From NCBI GenBank assembly GCA_963691655.1, contig OY829326.1:20324878-20388877 (forward strand): a stretch of 64,000 bases of DNA, given 5' to 3'. This document shows, one piece after another, positions 35,378 through 47,229 of the stretch. Made by a program: the position numbers and the translations under genes. The notes under the pieces are model-generated. The model worked only from the letters and a program-made list of their open reading frames with translations. It was not told the DNA's origin and ran no database searches. This DNA is from Toxonevra muliebris. Taxonomy: Eukaryota > Arthropoda > Insecta > Diptera > Pallopteridae. Every line of letters begins with the position of its first letter. The stretch's first letter is position 1.

Positions 35378-37458
35378 CTATTTAAGAAATCAAACAACTT
35401 GTTAGCAAAGTTAAGCTGTCGCTTTACTTTTGCAAAGCCGGGGAATAAAGTTTGCAGTAACTGCAGGAATATAATGCCTAAATGAAGGTAAGAAGGTAAG
35501 CTCAAATTCTGGTAATTTTTGTTTTGTATATACCAAATATCACACGCACCTGTATATTCACTCTTCATCACACATTCACCAGCATGTGACATGTTGGTAC
35601 CACCACAAAAAAAAAAAAAAAAAATAATGAAACAAAAAAAGTGGAAAACTTTTTGTTTTGCTGAACAAAAAATACGCAATTGACATTTTAAGTTGGAAAA
35701 TGAACGCGTGTGTCTCTATTTGGTTGTTGACATTTGTTGATGTCTTTCAAGCGAATTTTCGCATACAAAAATATTCGAGTAATCGAGCAACAGCAACAAA
35801 TTGTTAGCAGCTGCGCGCGCCATGTTGTTAACTGGCAACAATTTGGTTGTTTATTATCGTTTGCTAGGCCCACTATTGCTTTCAGTTTTCAGATTTCAGC
35901 TTTCAATAAATGTTCGACATTTAGAAAATTTCCTTTCGATTTTCCGCTTTTTAATTTCCAATAGGTATTCACTTTTAATGTTTTTTGTTTTTATTTTTAT
36001 TTTTTTTTTTCATCTTTCTACTGTTGCTTAATTTTTACTTCTGCTGTTTTCAATTAAAATGTTTCACACCTGTTATTTTTTAAAAATTATGTGTCAATGA
36101 TTTAAGCCAACATTTTGTAGAGCATCATCATCAGAGCAGCAGCATCATCATCAACCGATCGACTAACAACAACCAAAGCATCATCAGCATCACATCATTA
36201 TCATGTTCAGCATCATGGCGTAAAAGATTGATGCGCTCCCATTGGTTGCTGTTCCATGGTTTGCTGGTAGCCTGTGGCAATGTTGTTGCTGCTCTTGTTG
36301 AAATTGTTGCGCTAATGTTGGCAGCACCACTATGTACTACTTATAATATGAGTATGTGTGTGTTCCCTGAAACGGATATTGTTGCTATTCATAATTTTGT
36401 TTTTTATCTTTTCAACAATTTCTTCTTCTTCGCAGAAACATTCAAACACAGGTGATGGTGATTGTTTATGGTTGATGTTGATGCTATTTGCTGCTGCTGT
36501 TGATGATGATGATTGTGATGTTGTTTGTTGATTTCACTGAAACAAAAAAAAAAAGAAAAAAAAGCAACTGAAAAAACATTGAAAAACGTTTAAGTGGCAT
36601 TTCATGATTTCGTTAGCCTTTCAACGCCGCCGCAGCATCCGCAGCTGTTGATGGAAATTTTCTTCTTCTTTTTTTTTGGCCGCCACTGCCACTGATGCTA
36701 TTTGCGGATTTTTTATTGACTTCTCAGAAAATCTGTTTTTCTTCTCTGTTTTTGCTATATTTTCTTTTTTTGTTTGAAATTATTATTATTATAATTTTTT
36801 TTTTTAAATGAACTCACGCGCATTTTTATTTAATGCTATTTTGCGTTTTCGTTTTTTTTTTTTTTTATTTTTTATGAATTATTTGAGCAACTGTTGTTGC
36901 TGTTGTTCAGTTCTGTAGTTGTTATTGTGAATTTTTGTGGCATTTTTCTGAGGAATACTAAGGTGAAAAACATATATTGTTTAAATGATGATGAAGGCAG
37001 CCCATTGTAATTAACGTCACATTATTGTTAAAATTAGCAACTTCTGTTTGTTTTAAATGATTTCGCAAAATTGCGATTGCCGAATTCACTAAGCATTGGA
37101 GAAATTTTCTTTCATAAAAAACTCTATGTTTTAATTGAACGTCAGATTAAGGAATATTTATCAATCTACGGAAAGTAAACACCTCGCTTGAGAAGACAGA
37201 TAGGACGACTTTAGTGACTATTTACGTCGGAGTCTGAATTTTCCTTTTGTTCTTCTTCTCATGCAACCTTGCTCTGGTTCGCTGGAGACCCTGCCCTGAA
37301 TTTTTCCCAGGTAATCTTTAATATGCATGTATCTTAGTCAAAATTATAAAGTCAGGTGGATCAACTAAAGTTTAGTCTTGAATTAGTATTAGGATTACAA
37401 ATGGTAAACCACCATTTGTCTAAATTTTAGGTTGCATTGTAGAAAAATAGTTAAATAT
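35378..37458. other. Non-coding DNA, triplet- and T-rich
   Basis: No gene seen. TCATCA/CAGCAT tracts lie at 36120-36210, GTTGCTGCT tracts at 36280-36310, and TGATGATG at 36480-36530, with many T-runs from 36660 to 36880. On the minus strand a good-looking splice donor (CAG|GTGCGT, plus about 35545-35553) lies upstream of the candidate exon, but its phase does not fit that exon. Confidence 0.6.
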
Positions 37459-37810
37459 TTATTCTTGAGAATAATGTCCATTACTAGTCACAGCGTTTCC
37501 CCATCTTTCTCGCAACATACGAATACCGGGCTGAAAAAACTGCTCGTCTTTTAAGGCAATCCACGAATCGACCAAATTTTCGCCCGCTCCGTAAGAACAA
37601 AAGTGCTGGTTAGGCTGGCCATGCGTTATTGATCGGAGCAGGTAGTAGTAAGAAGGGACGATGTCTGAAGAGAACTGTGGCTGAGGTAGGGCTTCCCATT
37701 TCTTTGTCTTCAAGTAGGTTTTAACGACCTGAGCAACATGCTGTCAAAGGTTGTCGTTGCTCATAATGTTGCGTTTGGCAGCATGGATCTTCATGTTCTG
37801 TGTTCTTTGT
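37459..37810 (-). pseudogene. mariner transposase C-terminus, fossil
   Basis: The minus strand reads HVAQVVKTYLKTKKWEALPQ, then SSDIVPSYYYLLRSITHG, then LVDSWIALKDEQFF and RMLRERWGNAVTSNGHYSQE with a stop at 37459. This is the C-terminal third of a mauritiana-like mariner transposase. The third catalytic Asp is replaced by Tyr (PSYYY where family members have PSDY). Upstream, the HDNARPH block is decayed and contains a stop (SNDNL-stop-QHVAQ). No inverted end like that of the 6206 element is present, so this is an older or different mariner lineage. Confidence 0.82.
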
Positions 37811-39718
37811 GAAATTAAAGACAACAAGGAGTTATATCAGTCAGCCAGAAACTTATATTCTTTTATGAATCGCAGACAAGCTACTTTAACGTAGCTAGAG
37901 ATGACACCGCAAAGAAGTTGATTGCGTTTAAACCTTGAGTAAACTTAGTCACTATCTTGATTAGTTTACTGTAGAGAATAAGTATTGAGGAAGTTTTTCC
38001 AAAACTTAAGCAAGCCTAAAAACTTAACTGAAGCAAGTCTGCAAATTTCATGGGATTGAAAAAACAAATTCGGAAATTTATGACAGCGAAATCTGGTTTC
38101 CATCCATTTGGATTGAATAAATACAATTGGTCAAATGTGGCAGAATGCTTATTCTTATTAGAGGAATGAAGAAATACAGAAAACAAATCACAGGCCACAA
38201 AATTTCTGTAATGGGTTTTTTTTTAATCAAGGGTATATTTCGAGCGTCTTCAGCCGACATGAATTCGGATTAAAAAACTGCCAAATTTTGGCATTAATTT
38301 CAATTTAACGCACTTAAATTTGCTAAATAATAACTAAAATATTATTTAGCAAGAAAATTTATTATCATATCTCTTTACGACAAATAAAATTACTCATTTT
38401 CATTACTTTACACATTCTGCATGATAAGCTGTCAATTGAAATTGGCTAATGCGCTCCTAAGTATAAGTATTTACCTATTTTCAACTGAACGCACCTAAGC
38501 CGATATGCGCACATGTTTAAAAATAAAAATCAAATCAATTATCAAATAATTATTATTACCCCAAAAATAAATATAAGCCAAAAATCCACTGATATCGATC
38601 ATTTTTGCCAAACTTCACACTAGCTGTCAGCAAAAGAAAGATTACGTACACCACGAGCGTCGACCCTCAACTTAACTACCTAATGATAACAACCCACAAC
38701 AACCACTACTCGCAACTACAAGATCAGAGTACATTTGTACAACAACAAAAACCACAAGAAAGGGCATACATGTGTACGCTAAAAACTAAAATGAACTTAA
38801 ATTATTGTAGTAAATGTTTAAATGTTTATTGTATTGAAGCGAGTACTAAAGCACCGTGTGCAATGTACTCAGAATCAAGAAATAAAAAATCACATCACAT
38901 GAAACGCATAAGTTGCGATAACAAACAGCAATCAACAAAAAGAAAAACACGATATCATTCAGTCAGAATCAGGTGCATAACACCTGTGCAAATGGAAACA
39001 CTTTTACTGCTGTAGTTGTTGCTGCTTCTGCTGCTGCTGCTGCTCCACTTCTACTCCTTTGACGTTTCGTTGCGTTACGTTGCTGTCATTCCTTAGTTGA
39101 TGCCGCAGCGTATGCGTACACCATATGCTTCAATAATAGTACAAATTACAATAACAAAACGCACTCGCACCTAATAATGAAATGGGGGTCTTTCTTATCG
39201 TCGTCACTACCGCTATAATTTTTGTTTTTTGTTTTTTTTTCTAACTAAAGCTCACTACAATGCGAACAGGTGTGTGTGATATGAGCGTACAAAATACTTA
39301 CCTACATACTTCTAAATCAACTCAAAACCGCTTTGTCAGCAGCTACAAAAACCAGCAACAAATTCATTCGTTTGCGATAATATATCGTCGCTCTGGTATT
39401 TGCCTGGGTACATTTGTCCGTCCGCATTTGGCTTTACCTCTGATAACACGCCAGTTTATGTAAACAAATGTCACTGCTATCAGCGTCAGCGTCGTCGTAG
39501 TCGCCATCTAATTTAGCTTTTCATTTCGACGCACGACTTATCTTTATGGGCCTTCATTCTTATGGGGCGCTTACATGTCTCAACGTCTTACTCGCTCTTG
39601 GGCTGGTTAACTGCTCATGGCTTTACATACAGTGAACGTAAGCATGTTAAACAAAAATATTTGCGTTTTTAGAGTTTATTGTTTTTGTCAAAGTGTGTGA
39701 AATAAAAATAGAACACTC
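37811..39718. other. Non-coding DNA
   Basis: No gene seen. The plus-strand frame at 38605-39015 begins at a TTG, is rich in Thr, Gln, Lys and Asn, and lies in A-rich DNA; I treat it as chance. A CTGCTGCTG tract lies at 39018-39043 and CGTCGTCGT-type units near 39490. Confidence 0.6.
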
Positions 39719-40316
39719 TTAAGGGGGAAGGCCACTGTAACGGCTGGAAAAATTAGTGATTTTCGGGAATTTTTTTGATCTGTCAAATAAATGAATATGT
39801 GGATAGTTTTATATTCAGTTTTATTAAATGGTTTTCCAACAATATTTCCATAAATTTTTATTAAAAAATATTGAATAGTTTTGCAGATATGGGCGTTGCC
39901 GTGGAGCCCGAAAAAATTTTCCCCTCCATAGTCGCGTCGATTTTTCAAGAACGGATTTTCTAAAAACAAAATTTTTAGTTTTTAATAATCTATATGAGTA
40001 TAATTCTCGTCGCACGTAGCGTTTTTTTTTTTTCATTTTCCACAAATGGCGAAAATATTTTCATAAAATTTAAAATTGGTTAATATTTGATCGAATTATC
40101 GACACGACCAGTTCGAAAAAAGTCGTTTCGAGAAAAACGCGTTTACAGTTTTCAGTCCATCTACTTTGGTCGGTCTACTTACTATCACTAAAATGGCTGT
40201 AACTTAGGCAATTTTTGGAATTTCGACTTGAAATTTTGTCAACATATTTTTAAATATATAAATTTTAATTTAAGATAAAAAAAAATTTGACCCGTCACAG
40301 TGGCCTTCCCCCTTAA
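39719..40316. mobile_element. TTAA-flanked MITE with GGGGGAAGGCCACTGT ends
   Basis: Inverted ends start at 39723 (GGGGGAAGGCCACTGTAACG) and end at 40312. They match at 20 of 21 positions and lie directly inside TTAA sites at 39719-39722 and 40313-40316. The unit is 590 bp, AT-rich and has no transposase frame. TTAA duplication and G/C-run ends suggest a non-autonomous piggyBac-superfamily element, but the ends do not resemble the candidate end of the piggyBac copy at 30-32 kb, so the driving transposase is unknown. Confidence 0.88.
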
Positions 40317-41200
40317 GTATTTTCTTGTTATTTTCAATATCTATTTTTGGTTTTGTATTGAATTGAACCGAATTACGCCAAATTACTTTGGCATTAAGTT
40401 TTTAACTGCCTTCAGCCTTCTCTAAGCTACATAAATGTTTTGTTGATCGATTTAATTAATGAATTTTTTCATTGATTGCGAGAATAAAGAAATTTAATTC
40501 AGATATGTAAAAAGCAATTGAATATGCCATATGTTATTTGCAAACTTGCCATAAAAATAGGCTATAAAATCCCATATGTTCCAACTTAATATTAACGTAT
40601 AATGAATACCATAAGTCTCTGAGACCCACAACCATATGTAGCTCAAATGTCTATAAATTTAAATAAGATAATCATTTAAAATTTAACGAAATGTAATTTC
40701 TGCAAACTTACAATTTTTTAAAATTACACTATACAACACTGTTTTTTACCCATCTCCAAAGTGGTCTCTATTGTTTTTTGAACCGCTGAATCCGAAGCTG
40801 CCAGTTTTGTTGCAACAACTCAAGTTTTCGGGATATAGCCAATTTTTGGATTTTTCGACATGGGTATACATTTTTATCAAAATTTCCATTTTTTCAAAAT
40901 TTGTCATTTTAGAGAGCATATTTTTTCAAAAAGACGATTAAATTATTTTTAATTTAAGTATTTAATAATTTTTCCATTTCATTTCTGTCAAAACTTATAG
41001 AGATTCGAAGTTGAAATTTTGAAAGCCCCTTCACATAAAACTGGATCTTTTCAAAAAATTTATCAAGTTATTAGATTCATGTGGTTCAGTTTTTGATCCC
41101 TTGACTCAGTGGCTCAAAGATAAAGTCAGGCATTTTCGTTGGGCCACAAATACGGAAGCTGGGAAGGATGACGAATTTACAAAACTTTCACCAACTAAAC
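40317..41200. other. AT-rich DNA leading into a transposon-protein fossil
   Basis: No gene recognised. ACTATACAACACTGTTTTTTACCC at 40726-40749 and the T/A-rich text after it look like decayed transposon sequence. Some plus-strand words at 41100-41200 (DPLTQWLKDKVRHF-like) may be an upstream part of the fossil that follows. Confidence 0.4.
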
Positions 41201-41430
41201 ACAAAAAAGTTTGGAAATCTTTCCAAGAAATCGTAAAAGTTTTTCCCGGAAAGTCAAGAGCCAATAACTATGTATAAGAGTAGTGTAAAAAGATTATTTA
41301 ACGATTTCGAAGATGTCGGTACTAATATGTCGTTGAAGATGCATTTCTTGCATTCTCATCAAAACTTTTTTCCATCAAACTTGGGTGAAGTGACTGAATG
41401 CTTTCACCATAAGCCACGAAATTTTTTGTA
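41201..41430 (+). pseudogene. Fossil of an unassigned transposon-encoded protein
   Basis: One frame reads KVWKSFQEIVKVFPGKSRAN, then NYV and a stop. After a frameshift another reads DVGTNMSLKMHFLHSH followed by QNFFPSNLGEVTECFH. The 'NMSLK-HFLHSH--FFP-NLG' motif is one I recall from a large family of repetitive, transposon-borne proteins in arthropods, usually annotated only as uncharacterised. The two parts are in the expected order. I cannot name the superfamily. The copy has a stop and at least one shift. Confidence 0.5.
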
Positions 41431-43374
41431 ATTAAAGTCGATACCGCGAAATTTTTCATTGTTCATATTCGATCCAAATCGATTTACAGAACATACCGGC
41501 ATTTTATTTTCGACTCTGCATTTTTTCAGATCTACCTTCATAGATTCGCTTAAGTGCAAGTCGGCGAAAACGTAACATTTTAGTCTTACTTGAGAGTATC
41601 TCGTTTAATCTTTATCAATGCACTATCTGTGGCATGCATGCAGTTAGAGTGCAAAAGTATTACCTTGCAAATTTAGATTAAATAATGAGATCACATTGTT
41701 TGTTACATAGCAGGTGCAAAGGAACACAAATACATGCGCACATACATATATCATTTCACTTTAAATCAAAGTGGAAAACATTGTCAATAATAACTTTTTT
41801 ACAAAATAAATAAATTTCAACTTCAAAATTGCTGCTGCTGCTTATCACAAACTGTTGACAACATAACAGAGCGTGATCAACACTTATAAGAAAAAAATGT
41901 AGAATTGAAATGATAAAAAAAAGACAGAAATGAAAAAACAAAAATGAACCAAATAAGAAAAACTAAAGACAATTTACAATTTTAATAAATCAAGCCTAAC
42001 AACACCAACAAAAACAACAACAACAATAATAACAGTAGCGCGCAAATTTGCAAAAGTTGCTGGCTGGCTGCTGTTGCTTGCTACTAATGCGTGCGTGAGT
42101 GCGTTTGTGCGGCGCGCGCACATGCCATAACCACACACATTTACACAAACACACACATGCAGCACACACGCACACGCATAAATACAAGCAGAACGCTACG
42201 CGCAATTTATCAAAACTTGAATATGAAAATTTACATTTTTCCATCAAAATGATCGCTTAGAAATCGAAGGAGATCGTGGAGATCGTGTGGTGGTGAACGT
42301 GGTGTTACTGTTGTTGCCATTGCTGCCAGCAGGTGCACGAGATCAAATCAAATCAGATCAAATCATTGGCAACATAAACTAAAAAAAAATTAAAATTAAA
42401 TATTACTTTGGTCTTTTTGTTGTTTTTGTGAAAATTGCGTGTGGTTTAGTTTTATTCTTTTTGGTTTGTTTTTTTTTTTTTGCTTTCCTAAGTTTTTATT
42501 TTGAATGTAGAGAGTTGCAAGCAATATATAAAACTAAAATGCTCAACGACGATGACGACGACACTCGACACTTTTAGTGGGTGGGTGGCATATTCTCTAT
42601 TATGCATTGGGTATTGCAGTCAGTCAGGCAAAAAAAACTAAGAAAACAAAAAATGATGACTTGCAGCTGCAGGCAGGCAAGCAGTAAGCATTAAAGGCAA
42701 ACTAGCTTTCAAGTTGGAAGCGCAAAGCGATGAGGAGCAGCAACAGCAGCGGGTGCTGTGCTGTGCTGCGCTAATGGCCTTTTAGTGTTTTGAGGTTTTG
42801 ATCTTTATTTGAAAAGTGCCCGGCAGGTGCTGCAGCAACTGCGGCTATTACATCAGCAACAAATTGCTGCTTGACAAATTTATGTTAATGTAAAATACAT
42901 TTGCGTTTGCTTAGCGATCAAAATTTGGTTTAATATGATTTAAATAATTTTTGATTGATTTATAATTATGGAGAACTTAAAAGCGTTTTCAAAAATCAAC
43001 ACAAACAGAAACTGCAATCAAAATTCTAACAGCAGGCAATTTTTCATCAAGCCAATAATTGTCTATGTAAACAAATATGTCACATTTTACTAACAACAAC
43101 AACGACTAAACAATGAAAACCGAAAAACCGAGACCCTCTACCTATTCTAATGACAAGTTACCCTTCTCTGAATCTGTGATTTGTTTGTATGTAATTTAAC
43201 AGCGAATTGTGAACAAAAAAGTCTAAGTTAGAAATAACAACAACCACATGCATATCGCTACCAATAAGAACAACAACAATAACAGCAGCAGAAGCAAAAA
43301 CAAATTGCGAATCCATACAAGTGACGACAAATGTTCACAAATACAATAGAGTGTTTGTGTATTTTTGTATAATA
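41431..43374. other. Non-coding DNA with CA-rich and GATC-rich intervals
   Basis: No gene seen. CA-rich sequence lies at 42130-42180, producing Cys/Val-rich minus frames. Around 42240-42370 GATCG and AGATCAAATC words repeat. CAG/CAA tracts continue to 43300. Confidence 0.6.
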
Positions 43375-43500
43375 GTGAAACCAAGAGCGACACAACCGCA
43401 TATAGCTAGATGTGACTCTCATTTTTACCCGCCCTCTTACCTCTCATTTACTTACTTCCTTTTCAGTGCAGTAATATTGAACAGCTGTAGGTAATATGGC
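43375..43500 (+). repeat. Single dispersed unit of the 47.2-47.7 kb tandem repeat
   Basis: GTGAAACCAAGAGCG, then CTTACTTCC and TAATATTGAACAGCTGT occur in the same order as in the tandem units at 47230-47660 (GTGAAACTCAAAAC, CTTACTTCC, TAATATTGAACAACTGT). This is a lone, diverged unit about 4 kb from the array. Confidence 0.5.
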
Positions 43501-43679
43501 CCAGCAAACATTAAAAATCCTAAAATACTACAATGGGGCTTCTACTTAGAATGGTTAAGAGTCTATTAAAGTATTTTGAGAAGAGCGTTTTTCCTAAGAA
43601 GCATTACTTGGTTGTGGGAATCTGAAGCTTGGTACTTGATTTTGCAATCGACAAGATTTTTGAATTGTCTTTGATGTTA

Positions 43680-44052
43680 AATAATGCATTTTTTTTTGTC
43701 GTGAAGAGCATAATTTTCATAACTCATTGACTTTGAAAAAACTTTAAATTTATTATTCGGGGAATTTTTTATCATTTTCGGTAATTTTTTTTAGGTTAAG
43801 ATGAAAGAAACTCTGAAACTTCAAGGCATTCATCCACTTTTGTCCCTTATCTCGAAATGAATCGCCAGCAAAAATTTCCGAATGTGGAGATAGGTATTTT
43901 TCTTCTCTCATATTTTTTTTAAACCTCCGTTTTCCGCCGCGGCCAAAATCAAATTTTAGACCCCGGAAATCAACAGAGCATAAATTTGTGCAGGCACAGG
44001 ATTGAAAGAGATTTTCCGAATCGGGATGGTCTGAGCATTAATGAGTTAATAT
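43680..44052. repeat. Dispersed repeat with TAACTCATT ends, copy 1
   Basis: The left part GTCGTGAAGAGCATAATT, then ATAACTCATTGACTT, and the right end CTGAGCATTAATGAGTTAA resemble the edges of 63235-63505. The ends are inverted (TAACTCATT at 43720-43728 and AATGAGTTA at 44041-44049). A TTAA-type MITE related to piggyBac elements is possible. Confidence 0.5.
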
Positions 44053-44371
44053 AATATTTCTTTCTAAATTTCAGATAAGTAGCTTAAGCTAAGCACAGCA
44101 ACATTTGACTCCTAAATGAAATTTAAAATAAAATCAAATTGATTTTGGAACTCTCAAAATGCACTTATAGTAGGGTATAAGTTATAACGAATACACTAAA
44201 TAGACCGGCAAGAACCATAGTCTTACCACAGCCTTCAAGAATGAATGAAAACTCCGAGCAGCACTGCATTCTACCACACTTTAAAGTTTGAGAGTACCTT
44301 TAGTTAATGAAAAGTGTTTTAAGTGAGAAAAATTAATATTAAAAATTAATAGCTTCATTTTATTCGCCACT

Positions 44372-44459
44372 TGCTTCTAGTTATGTATAACTAACAGCTA
44401 TAATTGTATGGGAAGAGATAACACATTTAATTATAGCTGTTAGGTATACTAAACAAGCA
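44372..44459. repeat. Strong stem-loop, 21-bp arms, pre-miRNA-sized
   Basis: Arms at 44385-44405 and 44429-44449 pair at 20 of 21 positions around a 23-nt loop. Each arm holds the core CTAACAGCTATAATT or its complement. A further TGCTT/AAGCA pairing (44372-44376 with 44455-44459) extends the stem after an internal bulge. Length, arm size and loop fit a fly microRNA precursor, but a palindromic MITE remnant fits equally well. No homologous hairpin was seen elsewhere in the window. Confidence 0.6.
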
Positions 44460-45080
44460 GTTTACATTTTATCAAATTCTATTGTGAACTGCCAATAGTG
44501 AAAGAAGAAGCATGACAGTTTGGCAAAAAACAGAAAAGGAAAATATTTGAAATGTCTGGCGGTGAAAAAAAGTTAAAATCATCCAAGGCAGATTTAACAT
44601 GGTGGTAGCAGCACTACAACAAGTACAACGTAACAATAACAAAAAACACAGGAACAAATGCATGGAAAACAAAAAAAAAGAAAAGATTTTGACAGTTAAG
44701 ATTATCTTTATATAAAAAAAACTAGTGAAGAAGAAGACAGAGCTGACGCTGCTATCACCTGTTATAATTTCGCCATGAAATCATCTTTAAATAGTCTTAT
44801 AACGAGTAAAAACTAAAAACAATGCCTGCGATTGACCGCAATAAGTGAGATCCATTAAAATGTTTCAGCTCTAGCTGCTGAGCAGTTTCATTGTGAATAA
44901 CATTATAACGAAGAAGAGACTTAACAACTAGGTCGTTTTATTCGCACATGTTAAACTAGCTGGCGAATAAAACACAGCTAATATTACGCCATTGAGCGAA
45001 AGAAAGAATGTTCACTCTAATGTTTTCCGTTTTCAAGATAGTTTTAGACACTGACAAAAAATATGTTCCAAAATTTCATT
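44460..45080. other. Non-coding DNA
   Basis: No gene, repeat end or protein motif recognised. It ends at the target duplication of the hAT element that follows. Confidence 0.6.
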
Positions 45081-46261
45081 CATATCAGCAGTGTTGCCAA
45101 AATGACGATTTTATCGTCATTTTGACGATTTTTTGACCCAATGACGATTTGACGATTTTTGTTGAAAAATTACGATTTTTTAGATAAAAAACCACTACAA
45201 AAATTTTTTTTATTTTAAAATCTCTTCTGCTATTTTATACATTTAATGACAAGTCAGGGACACAGTTCAGTACTTTTTTTGATATTTTTATGCAAAATGG
45301 TCTCATTTAAGATAATGAAAATATTACCTATTCAGCTTTTCTCTTCAGGAACTGGAACGTCTTTTGAACGAATAAAGACTAGTTATATCTGAGTTGAACT
45401 TGATCTCCAGTGATACAGTTTTGATTATGCTTTCCATGCATAAATATTTTAAAACCAGAGTACTTAATTCTTTATGTTAATAACATTGATTTCAGAGACA
45501 AAACAATATTTTTGTAAAGAAAAGATATATACCTTGGCATAAACGCCAAAGCAAAATTAATAAGGGCTTTCATCAAAACGTTTGTAAACAGCATAACATG
45601 TGTAACCTGTTCAAAATTTATATGAAATTTGACAGTGTGTTTACGAGGTTTACAAGGCTTTTGCACGTTTTGATAAAGACTCTTAATGTGTTAAAAAATA
45701 TCTGAAAGTTCGTTTTCAGAATTTGTAAATAGTAGCACTTTTTTATAATGAACTGTGTAATCAAATAAAAAAACGATTTGATTTTAATAATGCTGCATTG
45801 AAGAATTAAGTTTCTTTAGCCAGGAAAACTGATTTCAAAAAAAGTCAATACATTACAAATTTTAATGTCACATTTTAAAAATTTGGGGGACGAAAATTAC
45901 TTTCAGCAACTATATATCGACTTTACGGAACTACTATATGTAGATTATCAGACAATTCATAAAACATGGTGATTCATCAAAAGTATTTCCATTCCCAATT
46001 TTTTTAATTGCTGTGTTTACCGAACTCGTCCGCAAATGTTGAAAGAATATTATATAAAAATCATTTAATTAAAACTAAGTGCAGAAATCGTTTAAACAAT
46101 AAAACTCTTGAAGAGATATTTTAATATAAATGAATGCAAACATATTTAAAGTAAATAAATTTAAGTTTTTCTCTCATGACGATTTTTTTGTGAAAATGAC
46201 GATTTTTTCTTACAATTTTGACGATTTTTGAAGTGAAGTTTCTGGCAACACTGCATATCAG
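45081..46261 (+). mobile_element. hAT element with perfect 8-bp target duplication
   Basis: The element spans 45089-46253 (1,165 bp). It begins CAGTGTTGCCA and ends TGGCAACACTG. It is flanked by identical 8-bp copies CATATCAG at 45081-45088 and 46254-46261, the size hAT transposases generate. TGACGATTT words are clustered just inside both ends (45103-45180 and 46177-46230) in the same orientation, like subterminal transposase-binding repeats. It retains a transposase C-terminus at 46011-46124 but nothing resembling the catalytic core, so it looks like an internally deleted derivative of an autonomous element. Confidence 0.93.
46011..46124 (+). pseudogene. hAT transposase C-terminal dimerisation fragment
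   Basis: The frame reads LCLPNSSANVERILYKNHL, then IKTKCRNRLNNKTLEEIF and TAA at 46122-46124. This matches the hAT dimerisation region ('LP-SSA-VER-FS--N-IKTK-RNRL---TL'). Just upstream, another frame gives VFPFPIFLIAVF, the hydrophobic strand expected before it, so a one-base shift separates them. The usual FS after ER is LY here. It sits inside the hAT element bounded by target duplications, which ties the ends to this transposase type. Confidence 0.82.
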
Positions 46262-47117
46262 AGTCATTCGCATTTCTCACATTGGTTGTTTTCCGACAGA
46301 CCCAGTTTTTTGTCGTGATGCTTCAAAAAATAATAACTACGCTTAATCAGTAAAATGCATTCATTATATAGTGGTGAAACCTGAAATTTAGTTCTAGGTG
46401 CTAGAAAAATTTAGCTATACGCTATAAAAAAAATTAATCCATATAAATATATAAAGGTTAGGAAACCCATTTAACTCAGTAAATAAATTTAGGATGGAAA
46501 TATGACTGCAAGGTTTCTTTTTAGACTTCTATATCACACCAAACTATGAGAATTTAAGATGGCCAATGATTCCTGAATAAGTGCAATTTCGGATAAAAAT
46601 ATTACTGTATAAATTTTTAAATCTTATAAATAGGGAAACAAAATTTTTAAGGGTCTTATCCTACAATTGCACACACAGTCCGACACAGAAAAAATAACAA
46701 TGTTCTGAAAAAGGATTCTGTTATCGTAATGTCCTGGTGTTTTAAAAATTTAAATTTAATTCATATTTTACGAGGGTTTAAAGTTCCGTCGCTTAAGGGT
46801 ATTTTAAGGTATTTTAGGTTAGTTTTGAATTTCGATTTCGATTGAATTTGTTCCGAAACTTATAGTAAATTTGTCTGCAGAATATTCATATGGAACATAT
46901 TAACTCTTTCTTTATATTTTAATTTTTAAATTTTAAAAGGAACTAACGAGAGTTCATATGTTCCAAAGAAATGTCACTGAACACCAGAAACTTAATTTTA
47001 TTTTAAGCCACCGCCCTCTTAAATCATCTCAGATACAAACTAACCAGGGTTTTAATTTACCAAAATTATCAAACAGAAAATCGTTATTCTCAATCTTTGT
47101 AAAAATTAATCAGCTAT
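46262..47117. other. AT-rich non-coding DNA
   Basis: No gene, element end or repeat recognised. Confidence 0.6.
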
Positions 47118-47200
47118 AAACTTTTAAAACATCGGTTCAAGCATAATTTTTTTTTTTTTTTTTGAGTTCTACCAGAATCCACAATATTTCGAAAGGTTCC
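47118..47200 (+). repeat. Dispersed repeat, copy 2 (partner at 1694-1773)
   Basis: It starts AAACTTTTAAAAC and contains GAGTTCTACCAGAATCCAC after a T-run, matching the copy near the start of the window in the same orientation. It lies just before the tandem array. Confidence 0.5.
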
Positions 47201-47229
47201 TAAAAATATTTAGTGGGTTTGTTGGATTA

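Noticed and set aside
35520..35600. Possible upstream exon with donor CAG|GTGCGT before the 35162-35377 exon
   Set aside because: Joining at that donor puts the candidate last exon out of frame and meets a stop within eight codons. No acceptor AG is found in the poly-T region upstream of it.
38605..39015. 136-codon plus-strand frame
   Set aside because: It starts at TTG in A-rich DNA, with Thr/Gln/Lys/Asn-rich composition and no recognisable motif.
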